This document shows, piece after piece, positions 43,852-52,886 of a stretch of 64,000 nucleotides of DNA; position 1 is the first letter of the stretch; the number at the start of each line of letters is the position of its first letter. The notes beneath the pieces are model-generated. The model was not told where the DNA came from, did no database searches, and saw only the letters and a program-made list of their open reading frames with translations. Position numbers and translations under genes: made by a program. The DNA lies in assembly GCF_030811685.1 (NCBI RefSeq), contig NZ_JAUSRF010000015.1, positions 47,320-111,319 of the forward strand, written 5' to 3'. The stretch comes from Neorhizobium huautlense (GTDB lineage Bacteria > Pseudomonadota > Alphaproteobacteria > Rhizobiales > Rhizobiaceae).

Positions 43852-45048
43852 ATGAAGAACAAGGAACGGCGACCGGGATCGCGCCCTGCCGGCAAACCGG
43901 CAGGAAAGCCGGCCGGCAAGGTTGGCGGAAAACCTGCTGCTGCCCGCAGCGAGCGTCACGCATCCCCGAAAGCCAGCGCAAAGCCGCAAAAGTCCGCGCG
44001 CCCGTCGGAGCCGCGCAGCGAAGCAAAGCCGCGTCCGCAGCGCACTGAGCATGCGCAATTCGGCAATCTGCGCGAGGCCGAAGCCCGCCAGGCCGCCACC
44101 GCCGAACAGCGCCCGATGATCGAGCGCAGCGGCGAGCGTCCGCCTGAGCGCATTCCCGTCATTCTCGAATCGACCGGTGCCGGCGATTTTCATCTCATCG
44201 ATACCGGCAACGGGCTGAAGCTAGAGCAATATGGTCCCTACCGCATCGTGCGTCCGGAAGCGCAGGCACTGTGGAAACCGGCTCTGCCCGACCATGTCTG
44301 GGATAATGCCGATGCCGTTTTCACCGGCGATACCGACGAGGACGGCATGGGGCGTTGGCGGTTCCCCAAGCAGGCGCTCGGCGAAACCTGGCCGCTGTCG
44401 CTGCTTGGCATCGATTTCCTCGGCCGTTTTACATCCTTCCGTCATGTCGGCGTGTTCCCGGAACAGATCGTCCATTGGGCCTGGGTCAAGGAACAACAGG
44501 AAAAGGCCGATCGCCCGCTGAAGGTGCTGAACCTATTCGGTTATACCGGTGTCGCTTCGCTTGTGGCCGCCGGTGCCGGAGCCGAAGTCACCCATGTCGA
44601 TGCTTCGAAAAAGGCAATCGGCTGGGCGCGCGAAAACCAGGCGCTCGCCGGTCTCGAACGCGCGCCGATCCGCTGGATCTGCGAGGATGCCATGAAGTTC
44701 ATCCAGCGCGAGGAACGCCGCGGCAGCAAATACGACATCATCCTCACCGATCCCCCGAAATTCGGACGCGGGCCGAATGGCGAGGTGTGGCACCTGTTCG
44801 AGCATCTGCCGAACATGCTGGATATCTGCCGCGAGCTTCTGTCGCCGAAGGCCGTCGGCCTTGTGCTGACCGCCTATTCCATCCGCGCCAGTTTTTATTC
44901 CATCCATGAACTGATGCGCGAAACCATGCGTGGCGCCGGTGGCGTCGTCGAATCCGGCGAACTCGTCATCCGTGAAGCCGGTATCGACGGCAAGGATCAC
45001 GGCCGCGCGCTCTCCACCTCCCTCTTTTCCCGCTGGGTGCCGAAATGA
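43852..45048 (+). CDS. Class I rRNA methyltransferase (RlmI/RlmK-like) with a basic N-terminal tail
   Basis: A 398-aa protein. Residues 1 to about 90 are a Lys/Arg/Ala/Pro-rich low-complexity tail with a repeated Pro-Ala-Gly-Lys unit, probably disordered and RNA-binding. The rest is a Rossmann methyltransferase with 'VLNLFGYTGVASLVAAGAG' (SAM motif I), 'VTHVDASKKAIGWARENQ' and the catalytic 'IILTDPPKFGRG'. The family methylates rRNA cytosine or guanine C5/N2 positions; the exact target is unknown. The open frame reaches further upstream, but 43852 is the first Met of the basic tail. Its stop overlaps the next start by 4 bp (ATGA). Confidence 0.8.
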   Translation: MKNKERRPGSRPAGKPAGKPAGKVGGKPAAARSERHASPKASAKPQKSARPSEPRSEAKPRPQRTEHAQFGNLREAEARQAATAEQRPMIERSGERPPERIPVILESTGAGDFHLIDTGNGLKLEQYGPYRIVRPEAQALWKPALPDHVWDNADAVFTGDTDEDGMGRWRFPKQALGETWPLSLLGIDFLGRFTSFRHVGVFPEQIVHWAWVKEQQEKADRPLKVLNLFGYTGVASLVAAGAGAEVTHVDASKKAIGWARENQALAGLERAPIRWICEDAMKFIQREERRGSKYDIILTDPPKFGRGPNGEVWHLFEHLPNMLDICRELLSPKAVGLVLTAYSIRASFYSIHELMRETMRGAGGVVESGELVIREAGIDGKDHGRALSTSLFSRWVPK

Positions 45049-45893
45049 CCGAAGACTATCGTAGAGAAGGCCCGCGCCGCGTTGGTCAGGTGAAGGAAGT
45101 CACCAGCCTCGCCAATCCGATCGTCAAGGACATCAAGGCGCTGTCCGACAAGAAGACCCGTGAGGAAACCGGCACGTTCATGGCCGAAGGCCTGAAACTG
45201 GTCATCGATGCGCTGGAACTCGGCTGGAAGATCCGCACACTGGTTTATGCCAAGGCCGCCAAGGGCAAGCCGCTGGTCGAACAGGTGGCGGCAAAGACCG
45301 TCGCCAATGGCGGCCTCGTGCTGGAAGTCAGCGAAAAGGTTCTCTCGTCGATCACCCGTCGCGACAATCCGCAGATGGTCGTTGGCATTTTCGAAAGCCG
45401 CTGGACCCGCCTGTCTGATATCCGCCCGGAAAATGGCCAGACCTTTGTGGCACTCGACCGCGTGCGTGATCCCGGCAATCTCGGCACGATCATCCGCACG
45501 GCCGATGCCGCCGGTGCCTCCGGTGTCATTCTGGTCGGCGAATGCACAGATCCGTTTTCGCTGGAAACCGTGCGCGCCACCATGGGCTCGATCTTTGCGA
45601 CGCCCCTGATCCGTGCCTCGGTCGATGAATTTTTGTCCTGGCAAAAACATGCCGGCACCGAACTGGTGGCGACGCATCTCGCTGGCGCCGTCGATTACCG
45701 CACGGTCGATTATTCGAAAAAGCCGGTCGTCATCCTGATGGGCAACGAACAGTCGGGCCTGCCGGAAAATCTTGCGAAATCGGCGACGCGTCTGGTGCGT
45801 ATTCCGCAGCAGGGTCTGGCAGACAGTCTCAATCTTGCGGTGGCAACGGCGGTCATGCTGTTCGAAGCCCGCCGCCATCTTCTGAAAATCTGA
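45045..45893 (+). CDS. TrmH/SpoU-family RNA 2'-O-methyltransferase
   Basis: A 282-aa SPOUT enzyme with an N-terminal substrate-binding domain ('SLANPIVKDIKALSDKKTRE') and the C-terminal knot: motif 1 'VALDRVRDPGNLGTIIRTADA', motif 2 'PVVILMGNEQSGLPENL' and motif 3 'IPQQGLADSLNLAVATAVMLFE'. Probably an rRNA ribose methylase related to RlmB or TsnR; the target is not known. The ATGA overlap with the preceding methyltransferase implies translational coupling, and lspA follows after 11 bp. Confidence 0.88.
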   Translation: MTEDYRREGPRRVGQVKEVTSLANPIVKDIKALSDKKTREETGTFMAEGLKLVIDALELGWKIRTLVYAKAAKGKPLVEQVAAKTVANGGLVLEVSEKVLSSITRRDNPQMVVGIFESRWTRLSDIRPENGQTFVALDRVRDPGNLGTIIRTADAAGASGVILVGECTDPFSLETVRATMGSIFATPLIRASVDEFLSWQKHAGTELVATHLAGAVDYRTVDYSKKPVVILMGNEQSGLPENLAKSATRLVRIPQQGLADSLNLAVATAVMLFEARRHLLKI

Positions 45894-45904
45894 AAAGGAC
45901 CGGC

Positions 45905-46426
45905 ATGACGACCGAAACTGCCCCGCTTCGACCGACGCTTCTTTCGCGGCCGCTGCCGATCGCGATCTTTATCGTCATTGCCCTAATCCTCGACCAGATC
46001 ATAAAAATCGCGGTCGATCATTATCTGCCGCTGGAACAGGCAGTCGGTGTCATGCCCATGCTGGCGCTTTATCGCACCTATAATACCGGCGTTGCCTTCT
46101 CCATGCTCGATCACATGGATGGCTGGTTCATCGTGACGATGCGCCTTGCCATCTGCGCCTTCGTCATCTGGCTGTGGCACCGCACGCCGGCAGACCGCAC
46201 TTTTGCGCATGCCGGTTTTGCCTTCATCATCGCCGGCGCGCTCGGCAATCTGTTCGATCGCTTCCTCTATGGGCACGTGATCGATTACATCCTGTTCTAC
46301 ACATCCACCTGGTCTTTCGCCGTCTTCAATCTCGCCGACAGCTTTATTACCATCGGTGCCGGCTGCGTCATTCTGGACGAAATTCTGGGCTCCATGCGCA
46401 AGAAACCAGAAGAGCCAAAAATCTAA
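45905..46426 (+). CDS. lspA: Lipoprotein signal peptidase (signal peptidase II)
   Basis: Aspartyl protease cleaving lipoprotein signal peptides. The 173-aa protein has four transmembrane helices (about 20-37, 72-88, 98-114 and 138-160) and the catalytic blocks 'TYNTGVAFSML', 'GALGNLFDRFLYGHVIDYI' and 'FAVFNLADSFITIG'. Length and layout are standard. Cotranscribed with the two RNA methyltransferases. Confidence 0.94.
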   Translation: MTTETAPLRPTLLSRPLPIAIFIVIALILDQIIKIAVDHYLPLEQAVGVMPMLALYRTYNTGVAFSMLDHMDGWFIVTMRLAICAFVIWLWHRTPADRTFAHAGFAFIIAGALGNLFDRFLYGHVIDYILFYTSTWSFAVFNLADSFITIGAGCVILDEILGSMRKKPEEPKI

Positions 46427-46481
46427 ACCGTTAACCTTCGCCCGAAAGCATTCGGAAGGAAGCGCGTGTTAGGTTTGAAAC

Positions 46482-48629
46482 ATGCGCAAGATAGCCGACA
46501 TGCAAAATCGACTGATCGCTGCCTTCGGTGCCCCGGTACCGTCTGGGGAAGAGCGCTTGCGCAATGATGCCGCAGCTCCCATCGCCTTTCCCAAGCAGGC
46601 CGGTCCGGAAACATCGCCCAGCCCCGCCTGGCTGAACTTCTTTTCCCGTCTCGGCAGCCACCGCGAAACACCGGTCGCGCCTGTCGTCACATCGGTCGAT
46701 CCTTCCAGTCTGGCCGATGCCCTTGGCGAGGTCGCGGTCACGCGCGCGGTCGATGGTCGCATTACCGGCGCCAATGGCATTTTCCGCAGCCTGACCCGTT
46801 GTGACGCGCCGGAAGGCCGCACGCTCGAAGGTCTCGGTTTCCGTGCGCGTGCCCAGTCCACCCAGACGATCGATCTGGCAGAACCGACCCTGACCGGTCG
46901 CGATCTCGAAATCACCGGTCCGTGCGGCCTTCGCATTTTCTGGTGGCGCGACGTTCCCGTCCGCGACGCCGATGACAAGATCGTCCTGCATGGCTTTGCC
47001 CGTGATGTCACCGAGGATCGGTTGGCGCGTGAGGAGCAGGAAGCCGCCCGTCTCAAGGCCGAAGCGCTCAATCTCACCAAATCCCGCCAGCTTGCCACGG
47101 TCGTTCATGAACTTCGCACGCCTCTCAACGGCATTCTCGGCATGGGACAGCTTCTCGGCCGCACCCATCTTTCGCCGGAGCAGCAGAATTATATCGGCGG
47201 CATTCGTCAGGCAGGGCAGGCACTCGCCCAGTTGGTGGATGACCTTCTCGATTATTCCACTATGGAAGCCGGCCGCTTCAAGCTCAACACGCGCGCCGAA
47301 AACCTGCGCCAGCTGATCGAAAGCGTCGTGGAAATGCTGGCCCCGCGCGCGCATGAAAAGCAGGTGGAAATTGGCGCGACCGTGATGTCCGATCTGCCGG
47401 ACCTGCACGATTTCGATCCGGCCCGCCTGCGCCAGGTTCTGTTCAACGTTATCGGTAATGCGGTCAAGTTCACGCAGACCGGCGGCGTTCTCATCCGCGC
47501 CTGGCCGGAAACGGAAAATGTCGTCATCACCGTGACCGATACCGGCCCCGGCATGACGGTTGAAGAACAGGCCCGCATTTTTGGCGAATTCGAACAGGCA
47601 GGCACGGCCGAGGCACGCAGCGGCGGTACCGGTCTCGGCATGGCGATTTCGCACCGCATCGTGCAGGAATTCGGCGGTTCGCTATCCGTCGAAAGCGAGA
47701 TGGGTGTCGGCTCCACCTTCACCATCCGCTTGCCGCTGGCACCGACCGAAAGCGCTGCCTCATTCGTCGAGGGCACCCGTGCTTTGCCGTCCGGCCGCGC
47801 CGAGGCCCTGCGTCCGTCTCGTGTGCTGCTGCTTGCGCCGGAAGGTCCGTCTTCGTCGGCCATCATCGGCCTGATCGAAACCCTGGGCGGCACCTGCATG
47901 CAGGTCGGCAGCAATGCCGAGGCCGAAAAACGGATCGAGGAAGCCGGCAAGGAAGATCGCCGCTTTACCGATCTCATCGTCGATCATCGTCTTGCGGGCG
48001 GCCCGGCCGGCACGCTCGTTCATGACGGTCTGCGCCGCATCCTGCTTGTCAATCCGGAGGATCGCGGCAGCCAGCCGCAGGAGCTTTACGATGCCTGGCT
48101 CATCCGCCCGTTGCGCGAACGCACGCTGATCGATGTGCTGCGCGGGCGTCTCGGCGGGCGCGAACAGGCAGCGCCGGTATTGGTCGAAGCGCCCGAGGTT
48201 TCGAAGACCAGCACGCCTGCGCCGGCAGTTCCATCGGGTCTCTCCATCCTGCTGGCGGAAGACGACGCCGTCAGCGCCATGCTGTATTCGACCATCCTGA
48301 AGCGATCCGGCCACACCGTCACACGCGTTGCGGATTTCCCGGCGCTTCTGGCTGCGGCCTGCGGAGACACACCGCCCGATCTCGTCATTTCCGACATGCA
48401 CATGCCGGGTGGTGAGATTGCCCAGGCGCTTGCCGCCATAACATCCGCCGCAAACACGCGTGGTGAAACGCTGCCCGTCATCATCCTGACAGGCGAGGGG
48501 CGCCTCAGCCAGCATGTTCAGGTGCTTTCGGCCGGCGCCGCGCAGGTCATGGAAAAGCCCGTCTCGCCCGACAGGCTTAATGAAGTGGTGCGTCAATTCG
48601 GAACGGCAGCCATGCGTCAGGCATCTTGA
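46482..48629 (+). CDS. Hybrid sensor histidine kinase/response regulator
   Basis: A 715-aa protein without transmembrane segments, hence cytosolic. A PAS-like sensory region (about 90-185) is followed by HisKA with His209 in 'ATVVHELRTPLNGILGMGQLL'. HATPase_c (about 310-425) has 'NVIGNAVKFTQTGGVL', 'DTGPGMTVEEQARIFGEFEQ' and 'GGTGLGMAISHRIV'. A receiver-like segment (about 445-560) keeps 'LIVDHRLAGG' but lacks the acidic N-terminal pair. A complete receiver (about 588-710) has 'LLAEDDAVSAML' and phospho-Asp in 'LVISDMHMPGG'. Followed by olsB, as I recall in S. meliloti. The signal is unknown. Confidence 0.88.
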   Translation: MRKIADMQNRLIAAFGAPVPSGEERLRNDAAAPIAFPKQAGPETSPSPAWLNFFSRLGSHRETPVAPVVTSVDPSSLADALGEVAVTRAVDGRITGANGIFRSLTRCDAPEGRTLEGLGFRARAQSTQTIDLAEPTLTGRDLEITGPCGLRIFWWRDVPVRDADDKIVLHGFARDVTEDRLAREEQEAARLKAEALNLTKSRQLATVVHELRTPLNGILGMGQLLGRTHLSPEQQNYIGGIRQAGQALAQLVDDLLDYSTMEAGRFKLNTRAENLRQLIESVVEMLAPRAHEKQVEIGATVMSDLPDLHDFDPARLRQVLFNVIGNAVKFTQTGGVLIRAWPETENVVITVTDTGPGMTVEEQARIFGEFEQAGTAEARSGGTGLGMAISHRIVQEFGGSLSVESEMGVGSTFTIRLPLAPTESAASFVEGTRALPSGRAEALRPSRVLLLAPEGPSSSAIIGLIETLGGTCMQVGSNAEAEKRIEEAGKEDRRFTDLIVDHRLAGGPAGTLVHDGLRRILLVNPEDRGSQPQELYDAWLIRPLRERTLIDVLRGRLGGREQAAPVLVEAPEVSKTSTPAPAVPSGLSILLAEDDAVSAMLYSTILKRSGHTVTRVADFPALLAAACGDTPPDLVISDMHMPGGEIAQALAAITSAANTRGETLPVIILTGEGRLSQHVQVLSAGAAQVMEKPVSPDRLNEVVRQFGTAAMRQAS

Positions 48630-48721
48630 CGCCGTCAGCCAATGTGACAAACACTGTCACGGCAATGTCGCATGGAAATGATTTATGACAGTCATCGAAG
48701 CGCTATTACGGGCGAGAAAAC

Positions 48722-49594
48722 ATGACTGTCGAACTGCTGACTCGGGGCGTCGCCATCGAAACTAACCAGCTTGTCCCGCAGACCCCTGCGGGCGCGGACG
48801 TATTCGGCCGGATAGGCACTCTCGAAACCCGCCTTGCTCGAACCTCCCGTGAGGTCGACGCTGCGCAGGCCGTGCGTTTTCGTGTCTTCGTGACTGAAAT
48901 GGGCGCGCAGCTGCCGGCGGAAGCCATGCGCCGTGAACGCGATATCGACAGTTTCGACGATATCTGTGACCACCTTCTCGTCATCGATCACGCCATCGAA
49001 GGTGATATCGAGGACCAGATCGTCGGCACCTATCGCTTGCTGCGCCAGGACGTGGCGATGGCGCATGGCGGCTTCTATTCCGCTTCGGAATTCGATCTCG
49101 CACCACTGCTCGCCCGCCATCCGGGCAAGCAGTTCATGGAACTCGGCCGCTCCTGCGTACTGCCCGATTACCGCACAAAACGGACGGTCGAGCTTCTCTG
49201 GCAGGGCAACTGGGCCTATGCGCTGAAGCACGGCATGGACGCCATGTTCGGCTGCGCCTCTTTCCCGGGCATCGACCCGCAGGAACATGCGCTGGCACTC
49301 TCCTTCCTCCACCACAATTCGCAGGTGAAGGACGAATGGATGGTCTCGGCCCAGCCGGATCTCTACCGGAACATGAACATGGTCCCGGCCGAGGAAATCA
49401 ACCCGCGCCAGGCGCTCTCGGCCATGCCGCCGCTCGTCAAGGGTTATCTGCGCCTCGGCGCGATGATCGGTGACGGCGCCGTCGTCGATCAGGCCTTCAA
49501 CACCACGGATGTTCTGATCGTTCTGCCGATCGCCGTCATCTCCGGTCGTTACATCAACCACTTTGGCGCCGATGCCGGACGGTTCGCGAGCTAA
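48722..49594 (+). CDS. olsB: L-ornithine N-alpha-acyltransferase (ornithine lipid synthesis)
   Basis: Transfers 3-hydroxyacyl from acyl carrier protein to ornithine, the first step to phosphorus-free ornithine lipids. The 290-aa GNAT-fold protein resembles N-acyl-homoserine-lactone synthases: 'AAQAVRFRVFVTEMGAQLP', 'DDICDHLLVIDH', 'VGTYRLLRQDVA', 'FMELGRSCVLPDYRTKRTVELLWQG' (given in part) and 'MFGCASFPGID'. Length and gene neighbourhood (hybrid kinase before, malic enzyme and mutS after) match rhizobial olsB. The partner OlsA is not in the window. Confidence 0.88.
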   Translation: MTVELLTRGVAIETNQLVPQTPAGADVFGRIGTLETRLARTSREVDAAQAVRFRVFVTEMGAQLPAEAMRRERDIDSFDDICDHLLVIDHAIEGDIEDQIVGTYRLLRQDVAMAHGGFYSASEFDLAPLLARHPGKQFMELGRSCVLPDYRTKRTVELLWQGNWAYALKHGMDAMFGCASFPGIDPQEHALALSFLHHNSQVKDEWMVSAQPDLYRNMNMVPAEEINPRQALSAMPPLVKGYLRLGAMIGDGAVVDQAFNTTDVLIVLPIAVISGRYINHFGADAGRFAS

Positions 49595-49634
49595 AGCTTG
49601 AAACCGGGTAACCGCCACGATTTCCCAGATCATC

Positions 49635-50048
49635 CTAAAGAGTGTTGCGAGGAATAGTGCGGGCAGATGCTGCGCGCATTGCTTTTGCGGCCTCGGCGGC
49701 GATCCTTGACATGAAGCCTTTGCTGAAGCGACCGATCGGCGATTGTTTCTCGACTGCGAAAGATGCCGCGAGATCATCGGTGTTGAACTCATCAATAATG
49801 ACCCAAGCAGGCATTCGCAGGTTGGCCGAGCGTGCCTCGACTGGTGGGATTTCAATCGCCCACCGCTCCGAGCCTGGCGGTTGACTGGTAATGGGAAACA
49901 GCAGGGATTTGTTGCGACCGTCTGAGCCGGTCACGATCAGCATGACGCAGGTTGGCCGGGCTTTGCGGCCGCTTTCTTCGCCGCGATCATATTCGCGAGC
50001 CCAAAGGTAGGAATAGAGAATGACGTCGCCATGGGCGAAGCTGCTCAT
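49635..50048 (-). CDS. PemK/MazF-like toxin of a type II toxin-antitoxin pair
   Basis: A 137-aa protein whose N-terminal barrel segment 'AHGDVILYSYLWAREYD' and 'GRKARPTCVMLIV' resemble the PemK-like growth inhibitors of rhizobia (the G-x-(I/V)-x-x-(Y/A) and R-P-x-(C/V) landmarks of the MazF/PemK fold). Family members are mRNA endoribonucleases; here the match is by eye and moderate. It starts 1 bp after the stop of a Phd-type antitoxin gene, the normal antitoxin-first order. The locus lies between olsB and the malic enzyme gene, where I recall no such genes in S. meliloti. Confidence 0.65.
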   Translation of the reverse strand: MSSFAHGDVILYSYLWAREYDRGEESGRKARPTCVMLIVTGSDGRNKSLLFPITSQPPGSERWAIEIPPVEARSANLRMPAWVIIDEFNTDDLAASFAVEKQSPIGRFSKGFMSRIAAEAAKAMRAASARTIPRNTL

Positions 50049-50049
50049 C

Positions 50050-50295
50050 CTATGAGTTGCCTCTCTCGGCCACGTTTTCCAGTGCCGTGATCAGCTCTTC
50101 ACGTTCTCGCGGTTCGATATCGTCGATGTGTTGGGCTTTCTGACTGCTACCTTGCCGCATGCGGTCAAATTGCTCGGCTGTCATCAGCACGAATTTGCGC
50201 TTGCCCTGTGTCGTAATCTCCACCGGCCCGTCAGAGGTCGCTTCGGCCACTTCGTTTGATCTGTGACCCAGTTCGGCGAGAGTGAAGCTTGCCAT
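50050..50295 (-). CDS. Phd/YefM-type antitoxin
   Basis: An 81-aa protein: 'MASFTLAELGHRSNEVAEATSDGPVEITTQG' (in part) then 'RKFVLMTAEQFDRMRQG', the layout of the Phd/YefM fold, with an acidic C-terminal tail ('IEPREREELITALENVAE') likely to wrap the toxin. The ATG at 50295 follows AGGAGA by 10 nt. The stop codon is 1 bp from the PemK-like toxin start, so the two form a unit. Antitoxins of this kind autorepress the operon. Confidence 0.72.
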   Translation of the reverse strand: MASFTLAELGHRSNEVAEATSDGPVEITTQGKRKFVLMTAEQFDRMRQGSSQKAQHIDDIEPREREELITALENVAERGNS

Positions 50296-50312
50296 GATAA
50301 GCAATCTCCTGA

Positions 50313-50495
50313 TCAGTCCGGGTGAGCCGTGTCGTGCGGATTTTTGTACAAAAAGAGATCGTCGATCTCCTCCACGCCCAGTACCTTCAGTGAAGGTTTT
50401 CCCTCCTGCTGAACCACAAACGGCTTCCCCTTCGCGGCATCTTCCAAAAGCCGCGCCAGATCTTCCCGAGCTTCCTGCATGCTGACGGTCTTCAT
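50313..50495 (-). CDS. Second, solitary Phd-type antitoxin-like protein
   Basis: A 60-aa protein starting 'MKTVSMQEAREDLARLLEDA', followed by 'GKPFVVQQEGKPSLKVLGVEEI', the N-terminal DNA-binding/dimerisation half of the Phd family. It is shorter than usual, leaving only about 15 residues after the core for toxin contact, and no cognate toxin follows. Instead, 17 bp later, comes the complete Phd/PemK-like pair. It may be an orphan antitoxin, a remnant, or an extra regulator of the same operon. An ATG at 50504 would add three residues. Confidence 0.6.
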   Translation of the reverse strand: MKTVSMQEAREDLARLLEDAAKGKPFVVQQEGKPSLKVLGVEEIDDLFLYKNPHDTAHPD

Positions 50496-50566
50496 GGGCG
50501 ACATTCCGCGAGTGGACCTTGTTCATTCAAGGTAATCCACTCGCGGTTGCCATTCAAGCAGTGCGC

Positions 50567-52852
50567 TTACATGCCGGCATTATAGGCCGCGATCGCCGCC
50601 ATGTTGACGATATCGCTGTCCTTGGCGCCCATCGGAGCTATTTGCACCGATTTGTCGAGACCGACCAGAAGCGGGCCGATGACCGTAGAGCCGCCGAGTT
50701 CCTGCAGCATGCGGGTGGAAATCGCCGCCGAATGGATCGCCGGCATGACGAGAACATTGGCCGTGCCGGAAAGACGGCAGAATGGGTATTGCTGCTGCAT
50801 GCGCTCGAGATTGAGCGCCACATCGGCCCCCATTTCACCGTCATATTCGAAATCGACCCGCTGACCGTCGAGAATCTTGACGGCTTCGCGCACCCGCACG
50901 GATCGTTCACCGATCGGCTGGCCGAAGGTGGAATAGGCCAGCATCGCCACGCGCGGCTCATGGCCCATGCGCTTGGCGACGCGGGCGGCTTCGATTGCGA
51001 TCTCGGCCAGATCCTCGGCCGTCGGCATGTCATGCACGGCGGTATCGGCGACGAACACTGTTCGCCCGCGTGCCAAAACCATCGAGACGCCGATCACCTT
51101 GTGGCCCGGCTTGGCATCGATGCAGCGGCGCACATCCTGCAATGCTGAGGCGTAGTTGCGGGTCGTACCCGTCACCATCGCATCCGCATCACCCAGCGCC
51201 ACCATGCAGGCGGCAAAGTGGTTGCGGTCGTTATGAATCAGGCGCTGCACGTCGCGCAGCAAATAGCCTTCCCGCTGCAGGCGTTCGTAGAGATAGTCGA
51301 TATAGGCATCCACGCGGTTCGAAATACGCGCATTGACGATTTCGATGCCGGGACGATCGAGTTCGATACCGGCTTTTTCCGCCGTTGCCCGAATGACGTC
51401 ATCGCGACCGAGCAGGATCGCGGTGCCAAGCCCCTGCGCCATATAGGATACGGCGGCGCGCATGACCTGTTCTTCTTCTGCTTCGGCGAACACGACGCGC
51501 TTCGGATACTGCCGTACGCGTTCAAAAATGTCCTGCGTATTGGCGGCGATCGGGTCGATACGGGCCGAAAGCTGGCGGCCATAGGCGGCGAGATCGGTAA
51601 TGTCGCGACGCGCTACGCCGCTGTCCATGGCGGCCTTGGCGACGGCGACCGGAATGGCCGAGATAAGACGCGGATCGAATGGCACGGGGATGATATATTG
51701 CGCACCAAAGCGCGGACGAATGCCCTGGTAGGCGGCGGCCACGTCGTCCGGCACATCCTCGCGGGCAAGCTCGGCCAGCGCCTGCGCTGCGGCAATCTTC
51801 ATCGCGTCGTTGATCTGAACGGCGCGCACATCCAGCGCCCCGCGAAAGATGTAGGGGAAACCGAGCACGTTGTTGACCTGGTTCGGATAGTCCGAACGGC
51901 CGGTCGCCATGATCGCGTCATCGCGGATCAGCGCCACTTCTTCCGGGGTGATTTCCGGATCCGGGTTGGCCATGGCAAAGATGATCGGCTGGTCCGCCAT
52001 CGAGCGGATCATCTCTTCGGTGAACGCACCCTTCTGTGAAAGGCCGAACACCACGTCGGCACCCTTCATGGCTTCTTCCAGTGAACGGCGGTCGGTCTTC
52101 GCCGCGTGCGCGCTCTTCCACTGGTTCATGCCCTCGGTGCGACCCTGATAGATCACGCCCTTGGTGTCGCAGAGAATGATGTTTTCCGGGTTGAAACCCA
52201 TCGCCTTGATCAGTTCGATACAGGCAATCGCCGCAGCGCCGGCACCATTACAGACCAGCTTGGTTGTCTTCAGGTCGCGACCGGTCAGTTCCAGCGCGTT
52301 GATGAGGCCGGCGGCGGCGATGATCGCGGTGCCATGCTGGTCATCGTGGAAAACCGGGATATCCATCAGTTCGCGCAATCGGCTTTCGATGATGAAACAT
52401 TCCGGGGCCTTGATGTCTTCAAGGTTGATGCCGCCGAAAGAGGGGCCGAGGTAACGCACGCAGTTGATGAATTCGTCGACATTTTCCGTATCGACTTCAA
52501 GGTCGATACTGTCCACATCGGCAAAACGCTTGAACAGAACCGACTTGCCTTCCATGACAGGCTTCGATGCCAGCGCGCCGAGATTACCGAGGCCCAGAAT
52601 GGCGGTGCCGTTGGAAATCACGGCCACCATGTTGCCGCGCGTGGTGTAGTCATAGGCAGTGGCGGGGTCTTCGGCGATCGCCTTCACCGGCACGGCAACG
52701 CCCGGAGAATAGGCCAGAGACAGGTCGCGCTGCGTCGCCATCGGCTTGGTGGGGGTGATTTCCAGCTTGCCGGGGCGGCCGTTGGCGTGAAAGTCGAGCG
52801 CTTCACGATCGGTAACCGATGCGCGGCCCTTGGGCGTCTTGTCTGCTGCCAT
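50567..52852 (-). CDS. tme: NADP-dependent malic enzyme with C-terminal phosphotransacetylase-like domain
   Basis: Oxidatively decarboxylates malate to pyruvate with NADP+. The 761-aa protein combines a malic enzyme domain (about 1-430: 'SLAYSPGVAVPVKAIAED', 'VFHDDQHGTAIIAAAGLINAL', 'LVCNGAGAAAIACIELIKAMG' with the nucleotide fold). A phosphotransacetylase-like C-terminal domain (about 440-761) is probably regulatory and not catalytic, as in E. coli MaeB. The start at 52852 has GGAG 5 nt upstream. I recall the S. meliloti tme gene next to mutS in this arrangement; separation from the NAD-type dme rests on that synteny. Confidence 0.88.
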   Translation of the reverse strand: MAADKTPKGRASVTDREALDFHANGRPGKLEITPTKPMATQRDLSLAYSPGVAVPVKAIAEDPATAYDYTTRGNMVAVISNGTAILGLGNLGALASKPVMEGKSVLFKRFADVDSIDLEVDTENVDEFINCVRYLGPSFGGINLEDIKAPECFIIESRLRELMDIPVFHDDQHGTAIIAAAGLINALELTGRDLKTTKLVCNGAGAAAIACIELIKAMGFNPENIILCDTKGVIYQGRTEGMNQWKSAHAAKTDRRSLEEAMKGADVVFGLSQKGAFTEEMIRSMADQPIIFAMANPDPEITPEEVALIRDDAIMATGRSDYPNQVNNVLGFPYIFRGALDVRAVQINDAMKIAAAQALAELAREDVPDDVAAAYQGIRPRFGAQYIIPVPFDPRLISAIPVAVAKAAMDSGVARRDITDLAAYGRQLSARIDPIAANTQDIFERVRQYPKRVVFAEAEEEQVMRAAVSYMAQGLGTAILLGRDDVIRATAEKAGIELDRPGIEIVNARISNRVDAYIDYLYERLQREGYLLRDVQRLIHNDRNHFAACMVALGDADAMVTGTTRNYASALQDVRRCIDAKPGHKVIGVSMVLARGRTVFVADTAVHDMPTAEDLAEIAIEAARVAKRMGHEPRVAMLAYSTFGQPIGERSVRVREAVKILDGQRVDFEYDGEMGADVALNLERMQQQYPFCRLSGTANVLVMPAIHSAAISTRMLQELGGSTVIGPLLVGLDKSVQIAPMGAKDSDIVNMAAIAAYNAGM

Positions 52853-52886
52853 GGTGTCTCCGTTTCCCTGTTTTTCTGTCAGTATC

